Below are positions 1-6,263 of a stretch of 64,000 nucleotides of DNA, one piece after another. Position 1 is the first letter of the stretch. Each line of letters starts with the position of its first letter. The notes under the pieces were generated by a model, which worked only from the letters and a program-made list of their open reading frames with translations, made no database searches and was not told the origin of the DNA. This DNA comes from Sphingobium sp. 15-1 (lineage in GTDB: Bacteria; Pseudomonadota; Alphaproteobacteria; Sphingomonadales; Sphingomonadaceae), in contig NZ_JABXJG010000001.1 in the NCBI RefSeq assembly GCF_013375535.1, positions 806,001 through 870,000 on the forward strand. The letters run 5' to 3'. Position numbers and translations under genes: made by a program.

Positions 1-212
1 TCGACTCCTTCGTCCACGCCCTTTTTGCCGCCATAACGAGGCATGGCGGGCGACGTCGCGATGCCGTCCAGATCGCTCCGCCGCAGCCCGGCATCGGCCA
101 GCGCCGAATCGCAGGCGTCCAGCGTCAGCGCCGCCAAAGTCTGGTCAGACCGCCGTTCAAGCTTGCTGTAACCGACCCCCGCGACGGCCACCTTGTCCCG
201 ATAGTCCCACAT
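1..212 (-). CDS. Thiolase-like (lipid-transfer/SCP2-thiolase family) protein, N-terminal part only
   Basis: The window holds about 70 N-terminal codons from an ATG at 210-212; the gene continues off the left edge. The visible protein opens MWDYRDKVAVAGVGYSKLER, followed by an ADAGLRRSDLDGI segment. This is the usual opening strand-helix pattern of SCP2-type thiolases and Ltp-like lipid-transfer proteins. The active-site region lies outside the window, so it cannot be said whether this is a real thiolase or a repurposed aldolase-type homologue. The start lies 3 bases after the stop of the upstream DUF35 gene, so the two are translationally adjacent. DUF35 proteins are regular partners of this thiolase subgroup, which supports the family call. 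Confidence 0.75.
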   Translation of the reverse strand, partial: MWDYRDKVAVAGVGYSKLERRSDQTLAALTLDACDSALADAGLRRSDLDGIATSPAMPRYGGKKGVDEGV

Positions 213-215
213 GGC

Positions 216-638
216 TCAGCGCTCCGCCGGGCCGAACTGCACCAATGTGCAGTCGTCCGTCACATCCTCGAACCGCGCCTGGAGCGGCAATCCGATCCGC
301 AGATCGCCGGGCGCGATGCCGACAAGATTGCTGCTCATCAGCAGGCGCGCCTGTTCCTCCAGCTCGACCACCGCCAGGATCACCGGCAGCCGGTCGCGAA
401 AACCGGGAGAGGGTGGATCGTGCAACACCGTCCAGCTATGCAATGTCGCCTGTCCCGAAACCGCCACGAAACCCAATCCGCTCCCGCCGCAGGCCCGGCA
501 GGCGATTTCGGGCGGATAGGCCAGGCGGCCGCAGGCGTCGCATCTCTGCATATGCAGTTCATGGCGCCGCGCCGCCGCCCAGAAGGGATCCGAAAGCGGA
601 TCGGGCAAAGGGATCGGGCGTTGGGCGGTTTCCGGCAT
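216..638 (-). CDS. Zn-ribbon/OB-fold (DUF35) protein, acyl-CoA-associated
   Basis: A 140-residue protein with an N-terminal rubredoxin-like zinc ribbon (C33-x2-C36 and C47-x2-C50) followed by an OB-fold, the standard DUF35 layout. DUF35 proteins form complexes with thiolase-like enzymes and are thought to bind the CoA part of the substrate, as in ChsH2-Ltp2 of actinobacterial steroid side-chain degradation. It lies between a PaaG-like crotonase 7 bases upstream and a thiolase-like gene 3 bases downstream on the same strand. The three therefore probably form one operon driven from the divergent promoter near 1.5 kb. The family is clear; the exact substrate is not. Confidence 0.85.
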   Translation of the reverse strand: MPETAQRPIPLPDPLSDPFWAAARRHELHMQRCDACGRLAYPPEIACRACGGSGLGFVAVSGQATLHSWTVLHDPPSPGFRDRLPVILAVVELEEQARLLMSSNLVGIAPGDLRIGLPLQARFEDVTDDCTLVQFGPAER

Positions 639-645
639 GGCGCTT

Positions 646-1416
646 TTACAATCCCTGAAAATGCGGCGGTCGCTTTTCGCGCGCGGCGGCGATGCCTTCC
701 TGATGGTCCTGGGTCGTGGCCATCAGCGGCTGCATGGCGAATTCCAGTTCCAGATATTGGTCGAGCGACAGGGCCTGCGCGGCCTCGAACTGCCGCTTGG
801 CCATGCCCGTCGCCAAAGTCGGCCCCTGCGCCAGCGAACCCGCCATTTCCAGCGCCCGCGCCATCAGCGCGCCGCTCTCGACCAGTTCCAGCACCAGCCC
901 CAGCCGCAGCGCTTCCTGCGCGTCGACCATGCGGGCGGAATAGACGATTTCCTTGGCCCGCATCGGCCCGACCAGCCGGCTGAGCTGCCAAACGGCTCCC
1001 GCGTCAGGCACATAGCCGATCCGCCCGAAGCTCTGGCAGAAGCGCGCGCCCGGCGTGGCGATGGCGATGTCGCAGGCCAGCGCCAGGCTCCAGCCCGCGC
1101 CAACGCATGCGCCGTCGATCGCCGCGATCACGGGCTTGCGGATGCCGCCGACCGCTTTCACCATCCGGTGCAGCCAGCGCATCCGGCGCAGGAACGCCGC
1201 AGTGCTCTGATGGCCCATGTCGCCGGTATCCGCGCCCGAGCAGAATTGCCCGTTCGCGCCCGTCAGGATGATGGCGCGAACCGCGTCGTCTTCCGCCAAT
1301 TCTTCGAAAATGCGCCAGATTTCCTCGCGCATTGCCATGGTGAAGGCGTTGGCTCGCCCCGGCTGATCGAGCGTGACGATGCCGACGCGCCCCTGGCTTT
1401 CGACCCGGACGGTCAT
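646..1416 (-). CDS. Crotonase-superfamily protein, PaaG-like enoyl-CoA isomerase/hydratase
   Basis: A 256-residue single-domain crotonase. The oxyanion-hole regions are present (CSGADTGDMG and GACVGAGWSLALACD). Neither catalytic glutamate of a classical hydratase is present: the GGGxE position reads GAGWS, and the PE of the second motif is replaced by SF. The segment FGRIGYVPDAG resembles PaaG-like isomerases, which use an Asp further along the chain. I therefore favour an enoyl-CoA isomerase or similar role in CoA-ester catabolism over a standard hydratase. It is the first gene of the leftward unit and has a good sigma-70 promoter at 1470-1498 with an operator half-site just downstream of the -10. 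A paralogue lies at 4634-5443. Confidence 0.85.
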   Translation of the reverse strand: MTVRVESQGRVGIVTLDQPGRANAFTMAMREEIWRIFEELAEDDAVRAIILTGANGQFCSGADTGDMGHQSTAAFLRRMRWLHRMVKAVGGIRKPVIAAIDGACVGAGWSLALACDIAIATPGARFCQSFGRIGYVPDAGAVWQLSRLVGPMRAKEIVYSARMVDAQEALRLGLVLELVESGALMARALEMAGSLAQGPTLATGMAKRQFEAAQALSLDQYLELEFAMQPLMATTQDHQEGIAAAREKRPPHFQGL

Positions 1417-1462
1417 GGTGTGGCCCTGCGCTTCACGGCCCTGCTCCCAAAATTTATCTTCG

Positions 1463-1498
1463 GTGCAATATTAAATCCGCAAAGTGTTGCGCTGTCAA
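1463..1498 (-). promoter_or_regulatory. Promoter of the leftward PaaG-like operon with TetR-type operator half-site
   Basis: On the minus strand a -35 TTGACA (complement of 1493-1498) and a -10 TTTAAT (complement of 1470-1475) are separated by exactly 17 bases. One base after the -10 comes TTGCAC (complement of 1463-1468), the perfect arm of the operator found at the divergent promoter. The distal arm is degenerate (GATAAA, 3 of 6 matches). The arrangement TAATATTGCAC is identical to that at the divergent promoter. That an operator is present is inferred from this repetition. Confidence 0.6.
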
Positions 1499-1546
1499 TT
1501 GAGGAGACGCGTTGACAAGTGCATAATATTGCACGATGGTGCAATA
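1499..1546 (+). promoter_or_regulatory. Promoter of the PQQ dehydrogenase gene with perfect palindromic operator
   Basis: A -35 TTGAGG at 1499-1504, a 17-base spacer and a -10 CATAAT at 1522-1527 are followed at once by the palindrome TATTGCAC-GATG-GTGCAATA at 1527-1546, with 8-base arms and no mismatch. The operator would cover the transcription start, an arrangement expected for repression. Its -35 abuts the -35 of the divergent leftward promoter. The probable regulator is the TetR protein encoded at 3798-4538, which is flanked by the same motif. Confidence 0.7.
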
Positions 1547-1590
1547 AAAGGCTGCGTCGCGACGCGCCCCGAAGAAAGAGGATGCGATCC

Positions 1591-3639
1591 ATGAAGGCAA
1601 GATTTTCGGCGCTTGCGGCGGGGGCCGCGGTTCTGGCGCTTTCCACCGCCGTGATCTCCCGTTCGGCGGAGAGCGCCGGGCCGGCGGCGGCGAACTGGTC
1701 CAGCTTCGGCGGCGACGACAATGAGCAGCATTACAGCCCGCTCGCGCAGATCAGCGAAGCGAATGTCGGAAAGCTCGGCCTTGCCTGGTCCTATGACGTC
1801 GACACCTATGACAGCTACACCCAGCCGCTGGCGGTGAACGGCGTCATCTATTTTGCCGTGGGACTCAGCGTCGTCCATGCGGTCGACGCGCGCACAGGCA
1901 AGCTGCTGTGGCAATATGATCCCGACGTGGCGAGCCAGCCCGAGGCGAAATGGCGGATGCGCGCCGGTTGGGGCACGCGGGGCATAGCCTATAAGGACGG
2001 CACCATCTTCACCGCCACGCGTGAAGGCCGCCTGATCGCGGTCGACGCCAAGACCGGCAAGCCGCGCTGGTCGGTCAAGACGCTGGACGAGGCAGAGGGC
2101 GGCTATATCACCGGCCCGCCTTGGGTCGCTGGCGACAAGGTGGTGATCGGCTTTGGCGGCGCGGATTACAGCCCGACGCGCGGCTATGTCACTGCCTATG
2201 ACATCAAGACCGGCAAGAAGGCCTGGCGCTGGTATGTCGTGCCCGGCGATCCGGCCAAGGGCTTCGAGAACAAGGCGATGGAGGCCGCCGCCAAGACCTG
2301 GACCGGCGAATGGTGGAAATGGGGCGGCGGCGGCTCCGTCTGGCACGCCATGGCCTATGACGCCAAATATGACCGGCTCTACATCGGCACCGGCAATGGC
2401 TTCCCCTGGAACATCAAGATCCGCAGCCCCGGCGGCGGCGACAATCTCTATCTCTCCTCCATCGTCGCGCTGGACGTGAAGACCGGCGAATATGTCTGGC
2501 ACTATCAGGTGAACCCTGAAAACAGCCATGACTGGAACGACGCCATGGACATCGAGCTGGCCGACATCGTCATCGGCGGCAAGAAGCGGTCGGTGCTGAT
2601 GCACGCGCCGAAGAACGGCTTCTTCTACGCGATCGACCGGGAAACCGGCAAATTCATCCAGGCGGGCGAGTTCGCCAAGCAGAATTGGGCGAAACGGATC
2701 GATCCCGTGACCGGACGGCCGGAAATCAACCCGGACGCCCAATATCCCGACGGCAAGCCGTTCATGATGTATCCCTTCCCCAATGGCGCGCACGGCATCC
2801 AGGCGATGTCGTTCAGCCCGAAGACCGGCTACAGCTACATCCCTGTGATGGAGGGCGGCCGCGTCTTCGTTGATCCGGCGAACATCAAGGACTGGAAATA
2901 CAAGCCCGGCATGATGGTGAATACCGGCCTTGGTGCGCCGCCGGCCAACCTCGTGCCGCCCGCCGCGACGAGCAAGCTGGTCGCCTATGACGTCGCCAAC
3001 AACAAGATCGCCTGGTCCGTGCCCCAGCCGGGCGTGTTCAACGGCGGCACGCTGGCGACGGCGGGCAATCTGGTGTTCCAGGGCACCAATGACGGCACGT
3101 TCAACGCCTTTTCCGCGACGACGGGGCGCAAGCTCTGGTCCTATCCGGCGCAGAACGGCATATTGTCCGCGCCGATCAGCTATTCGGTCGGCGGCAAGCA
3201 ATATGTCAGCGTCATCACCGGCTTCCGCAGCAGCTTCCCCAATTCGCCCAATTGGGATTATCGCCAGCAGCAGCGGCGGTTGCTGACCTTCACCGTCGGC
3301 GGCGTGAAAAAGCTGCCCAAGGTCGATCGGGTGGATGAGCCGATCCAGGACGATCCGGCCTTCGTGGTGGATGCCGACAAGGCGAAGGTCGGCGCAGGCA
3401 TCTACAATAGTAGCTGCGTCATCTGCCACGGTTCGGGCATGATGGCGGGCGGCGCGGCGCCGGACCTGCGCAAATCGGGCGTGCCGCTGGACGCCGAGAC
3501 CTTCAAATCCGTGGTCCATGACGGCGCGCTGATGGCGCGGGGCATGGGTTCCTTCGGCCAGTTGACCGATGCGGAGCTGGAGGGGCTGCGCCATTATATC
3601 CGCCAGCGCGCGCGGGAAACCGCGCCCAAGGGCAAGTAA
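1591..3639 (+). CDS. PQQ-dependent alcohol dehydrogenase with C-terminal cytochrome c domain (quinohaemoprotein)
   Basis: A 682-residue periplasmic protein. The start at 1591 gives a clean signal peptide (MKARFSALAAGAAVLALS) and has an AAGAGGA Shine-Dalgarno; upstream in-frame codons would add a charged, non-secretory leader. An eight-bladed PQQ beta-propeller carries the repeated TGKxxW motifs and an SPGGGDNLY segment that holds the probable catalytic Asp. It is followed by a class I cytochrome c domain with C609-VI-CH613 and a GMGSF region that may supply the axial Met. The vicinal Cys pair of methanol dehydrogenases is replaced by RAGWGTRG. Such type II enzymes oxidise alcohols and pass electrons through their own haem c. 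It is the first gene of the rightward unit, and a paralogue lies at 16260-18338. Confidence 0.93.
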   Translation: MKARFSALAAGAAVLALSTAVISRSAESAGPAAANWSSFGGDDNEQHYSPLAQISEANVGKLGLAWSYDVDTYDSYTQPLAVNGVIYFAVGLSVVHAVDARTGKLLWQYDPDVASQPEAKWRMRAGWGTRGIAYKDGTIFTATREGRLIAVDAKTGKPRWSVKTLDEAEGGYITGPPWVAGDKVVIGFGGADYSPTRGYVTAYDIKTGKKAWRWYVVPGDPAKGFENKAMEAAAKTWTGEWWKWGGGGSVWHAMAYDAKYDRLYIGTGNGFPWNIKIRSPGGGDNLYLSSIVALDVKTGEYVWHYQVNPENSHDWNDAMDIELADIVIGGKKRSVLMHAPKNGFFYAIDRETGKFIQAGEFAKQNWAKRIDPVTGRPEINPDAQYPDGKPFMMYPFPNGAHGIQAMSFSPKTGYSYIPVMEGGRVFVDPANIKDWKYKPGMMVNTGLGAPPANLVPPAATSKLVAYDVANNKIAWSVPQPGVFNGGTLATAGNLVFQGTNDGTFNAFSATTGRKLWSYPAQNGILSAPISYSVGGKQYVSVITGFRSSFPNSPNWDYRQQQRRLLTFTVGGVKKLPKVDRVDEPIQDDPAFVVDADKAKVGAGIYNSSCVICHGSGMMAGGAAPDLRKSGVPLDAETFKSVVHDGALMARGMGSFGQLTDAELEGLRHYIRQRARETAPKGK

Positions 3640-3732
3640 GGATGCAAGGTCCGCTTCACTCCCGGCGGACCGCAGGCTGCCCCGTCCTGCCCTCGGGCGG
3701 GGCGGGGCTTTCTATATTGTGGGACGATAAAT

Positions 3733-3748
3733 TTGCACGTTCATGCAA
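3733..3748 (+). promoter_or_regulatory. Operator upstream of the tetR gene
   Basis: TTGCAC-GTTC-ATGCAA matches the palindrome at 1527-1546 with one arm mismatch. It lies directly after an AT-rich GATAAAT that could be a -10 element and 50 bases before the GTG start of the TetR gene, so it fits autoregulation. No convincing -35 was found. Confidence 0.55.
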
Positions 3749-3797
3749 TCCCGCTATGATCCTGTCATAAATGGGATGGCTTTGGGAATGAAGGCGA

Positions 3798-4538
3798 GTG
3801 ACTTTGGCGAGTAAAGCGAACGAAGAACTGAAGGAAGGCGGCGAGCGGCCACAGACTTATTCCAGTCCGGCCATTATCGAGCGCCGCCGCCGGATATTGG
3901 AGGAAACCCGAAAGGTCATTGCCGAACAGGGCATCGCCGCGCTCAGCATGAACGAGATCGGCCAGCGCGCGGGCGTCGCCAAGCGCACGCTCTACAACGC
4001 GTTCCAGACCAGGGAGCGGATGATCGCGTCGGCCATTCAGGAATATTTCGACGAATATGTGAGCCGCATCGCCTATTCCAGCGAACCGGGCACGATGCAG
4101 CATAATCTGGAGCGCATGATCTCCGTCGTGCAGCGCAACCGGAAGATCCGCAATTATATCAAGGCGATCATGGCGCTCTATTTCAGCTCCGACGTCGATC
4201 ACGACATCTGGGCGGCGATGCATTCGCCGGCGGTCCATCATAACCGCCAGTGGATCGAGGTGCTGGAGGCGAAGAAGCAGCTCCAGCCCTGGGTGGAGGT
4301 CGACAAGCTGATCGAGGATCTCGTCCGCTTCGAATATGCGACGATCAACGACTGGGCGCAGGGGCGGATTCCGGACGACGAAGTGATCGTCCGACTGGTG
4401 AGCAGCTATCTCACCTCCTTGCTCGGCGCGCTGAAAGGCGCGGCCCGCAAGGACGTGGAGGCGTTGATCAAGGAGATAGCCGAACGCGGCATGGATGCCT
4501 TGCCCGTGCCGCAGCGTCCCAAGGCGGCTGCGGCGTGA
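3798..4538 (+). CDS. TetR/AcrR-family transcriptional regulator
   Basis: A 246-residue protein with a GTG start; the only upstream ATG, at 3788, is out of frame and stops at once. An N-terminal helix-turn-helix runs over about residues 30-75 (GIAALSMNEIGQRAG, VAKRTLYNAFQTRERM), followed by an all-alpha ligand domain. TetR proteins of this kind usually repress nearby catabolic genes and are released by a pathway metabolite, often an acyl-CoA. Its gene is flanked by copies of the TTGCAC/GTGCAA palindrome (3733-3748 and 4541-4556). Further copies lie at the PQQ dehydrogenase promoter and before the CoA-transferase gene, so it is the best candidate regulator for the whole 0-11 kb block. Confidence 0.9.
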   Translation: MTLASKANEELKEGGERPQTYSSPAIIERRRRILEETRKVIAEQGIAALSMNEIGQRAGVAKRTLYNAFQTRERMIASAIQEYFDEYVSRIAYSSEPGTMQHNLERMISVVQRNRKIRNYIKAIMALYFSSDVDHDIWAAMHSPAVHHNRQWIEVLEAKKQLQPWVEVDKLIEDLVRFEYATINDWAQGRIPDDEVIVRLVSSYLTSLLGALKGAARKDVEALIKEIAERGMDALPVPQRPKAAAA

Positions 4539-4591
4539 ATTTGCACATGGATGCAAATTTACTTGAAGAGGCGTGCGCCGTCGGCTAGTCA
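4538..4591 (+). promoter_or_regulatory. Operator and promoter for the second PaaG-like gene and downstream operon
   Basis: AATTTGCAC-ATGG-ATGCAAATT (4538-4559) is a near-perfect palindrome (8 of 9 arm positions) that begins at the last base of the tetR stop codon. It is followed by TTGAAG (4563-4568), a 17-base spacer and TAGTCA (4586-4591), a plausible sigma-70 promoter. Here the operator lies upstream of the -35, unlike the copy at 1527-1546. The block from GAATTTG to TTACTTG recurs, slightly diverged, at 6111-6140. Confidence 0.55.
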
Positions 4592-4633
4592 GTTCCCGTG
4601 CCCGCCGAAAGGCGCGGGAATGGAGAGCGAGAG

Positions 4634-5443
4634 ATGAACGCGGTGAGCGAAAACCCCGAATTGCTGTTTGTTCTGGACGAACAGGGGATCGCGCATATCG
4701 TGCTCAACCGGCCCCGCGCGAAGAATACCGTGTCCTTCGCCATGTGGGAGCAATTTTCCGCCGCGCTGGACGCTCTGGAAAATGCGACGCCCGCCCGGCT
4801 GCTGATCATCAGCGGGGCGGAGGGCTATTTCAGCAATGGCGGCGACGTGAAGCTGCCTCCCGCAAGGGGGGAGGGCGCGCTGGCGCTGGCGGCGCGACTC
4901 GAAATGGGGCAGCGGATCATCAGCCGCGTGCGTGCCCTGCCGATTCCCACGGTCGCGGCGGTGGAGGGCGGAGCCTTCGGCGTGTCGTGGAGCCTCGCCA
5001 TGGCGTGCGATATGATCTTCGCGGCGGACAATGCCCGGTTCGGCGCGCCTTTCCTGGAATTCGGACTGGTGCCGGACGGCGGCGCGGCCTGGTTCCTGAC
5101 CAAACAACTGGGCCGGGCGCGGGCGGCGGAGATCATCTTTTCGGGCCGGACGCTGGATGCGGCGGAGGCGCTGTCGCTCGGCCTTATCAGTCGCGTCGTG
5201 GCGCCGGGCAGGGCCGTTGAGGAAGCGCTCGCTCTGGGCCAGACCATAGGTGACGGCAACCGCCATGCGGTCGAATTGACCAAGCGGCTGCTCCAGCAGG
5301 CGGAGAGCGGCGATCTGGCGACGACCCACGCGCTGGAACTGGTCTATTGCCATACATGCCAGGCAGGCGAAGAAGTTCCCCGCGCCCGCGAACGCTTCAA
5401 GGCCCGCGCCGCCGCGAAAGCCGCCGCCAAGGCCGCAGAATAA
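4634..5443 (+). CDS. Crotonase-superfamily protein, PaaG-like (second copy)
   Basis: A 269-residue crotonase; the ATG at 4634 is chosen because GGAGAG lies 6-11 bases upstream. Oxyanion motifs are present (FSNGGDVKLP and GAFGVSWSLAMACD). As in the paralogue at 646-1416, the classical catalytic glutamates are missing: SWSL stands in place of GGxE, and FLEFGLVPDGG follows the PaaG-like pattern. The C-terminus is rich in Ala/Lys/Arg. It leads the downstream operon after the tetR gene, 15 bases before the flavin reductase-like gene. Two such isomerase-like proteins under the same putative operator suggest that double bonds are repositioned during degradation of the substrate. Confidence 0.85.
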   Translation: MNAVSENPELLFVLDEQGIAHIVLNRPRAKNTVSFAMWEQFSAALDALENATPARLLIISGAEGYFSNGGDVKLPPARGEGALALAARLEMGQRIISRVRALPIPTVAAVEGGAFGVSWSLAMACDMIFAADNARFGAPFLEFGLVPDGGAAWFLTKQLGRARAAEIIFSGRTLDAAEALSLGLISRVVAPGRAVEEALALGQTIGDGNRHAVELTKRLLQQAESGDLATTHALELVYCHTCQAGEEVPRARERFKARAAAKAAAKAAE

Positions 5444-5458
5444 ACGGAGGTCCGACCC

Positions 5459-6112
5459 ATGCAATTCGACATGCGCGCGCTTCCGATGGTCACGCGGTAC
5501 AAGATCGTCAATTCGACGATCACCCCGCGCCCCATCGCCTGGATCACCAGCCAGTCGGCGGACGGCCTCGTCAACGCCGCGCCCTACAGCTTCTTCAACT
5601 GCGTCGGCACGGAGCCGCCCCTAGTGGTGCTGGGGCTGCTCAAGGAACCGAAGTCTCGCGGGCTCAAGAACACCGCCTCCAACATCATCGCCACCGGCGA
5701 GTTCGTGGTGAACCTCGTCTGCGAGGCGGATGCGGAGAAGATGAACCTGTGCAGCGTCGACGCGCCTGCCGACGTCAGCGAAATCGACTATGCCGGCATC
5801 GAAACCACGCCCTCGGTCGTCGTCGCGCCGCCACGCATCGCCACCAGCCCGGTCAGCTTCGAGTGTCGCAAGGTCGCCGCGATGGACATAGGCGCGATGC
5901 AGACGGTGGTCATCGGAGAAATATTGATGGCCCATATCCGCGATGAATTCATCAGCGACCGGGAGCGGGTCTATTTCGACACGCCCGCGATGAAGCTGAT
6001 CGGCCGCACCCATGGCAGCGGCTGGTATGTCCGCAACAGCGACAGTTTCCAGATGGAGCGGCCCCGCTACGATCCGTCGCACATGGCAGCCAAGGACAAG
6101 GCGGCGGAATGA
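5459..6112 (+). CDS. Flavin reductase-like (FMN-binding split barrel) protein
   Basis: A 217-residue protein of the flavin reductase-like split beta-barrel family (DIM6/NTAB type). The family segment PRPIAWITSQSADGLVNAAP near residues 22-41 and a central TGEFVVNLVCEADAEKMN are visible. Members bind FMN and may reduce free flavin for a partner monooxygenase or act as stand-alone oxidoreductases. It lies 15 bases after a PaaG-like gene and in the same direction as a luciferase-like oxidoreductase at 8686-9693, so a two-component flavin monooxygenase is possible. The family call is good; the partner is inferred. Confidence 0.85.
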   Translation: MQFDMRALPMVTRYKIVNSTITPRPIAWITSQSADGLVNAAPYSFFNCVGTEPPLVVLGLLKEPKSRGLKNTASNIIATGEFVVNLVCEADAEKMNLCSVDAPADVSEIDYAGIETTPSVVVAPPRIATSPVSFECRKVAAMDIGAMQTVVIGEILMAHIRDEFISDRERVYFDTPAMKLIGRTHGSGWYVRNSDSFQMERPRYDPSHMAAKDKAAE

Positions 6113-6140
6113 ATTTGAACCTATGGTGCAAAATTACTTG
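6112..6140 (+). promoter_or_regulatory. Diverged operator before the CoA-transferase gene
   Basis: AATTTGAAC-CTATG-GTGCAAAATT lies just after the stop of the flavin reductase-like gene. One arm is perfect (GTGCAA, 6126-6131), the other has one change (TTGAAC), and the spacer is 5 rather than 4 bases. The block including the trailing TTACTTG resembles 4537-4565. The 151-base gap to the next gene is long enough for a separate promoter. No other feature was recognised in it. Confidence 0.45.
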
Positions 6141-6263
6141 CGCTCGGGTTCAAACTGGTGTTTTCTGCATCAAAGATCATTTTTCGATCCGTCGGACGAT
6201 GTGAAGCCATAAAGATAATTCCGTAAAAAGACAGCGGGCCTTGCCCGCCATAGGAGTGATGAG

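Noticed and set aside
1519..1590. Upstream extension of the PQQ dehydrogenase from an ATG at 1519
   Set aside because: It would put 24 basic residues before the signal peptide and start inside the operator; the ATG at 1591 has a good Shine-Dalgarno.
1495..3594. Long minus-strand open frame opposite the PQQ dehydrogenase, and similar long antisense frames opposite lon, dnaX, alaS and fbiC
   Set aside because: High-GC codon bias leaves antisense frames open. The sense proteins have full families and motifs, the antisense ones have none.
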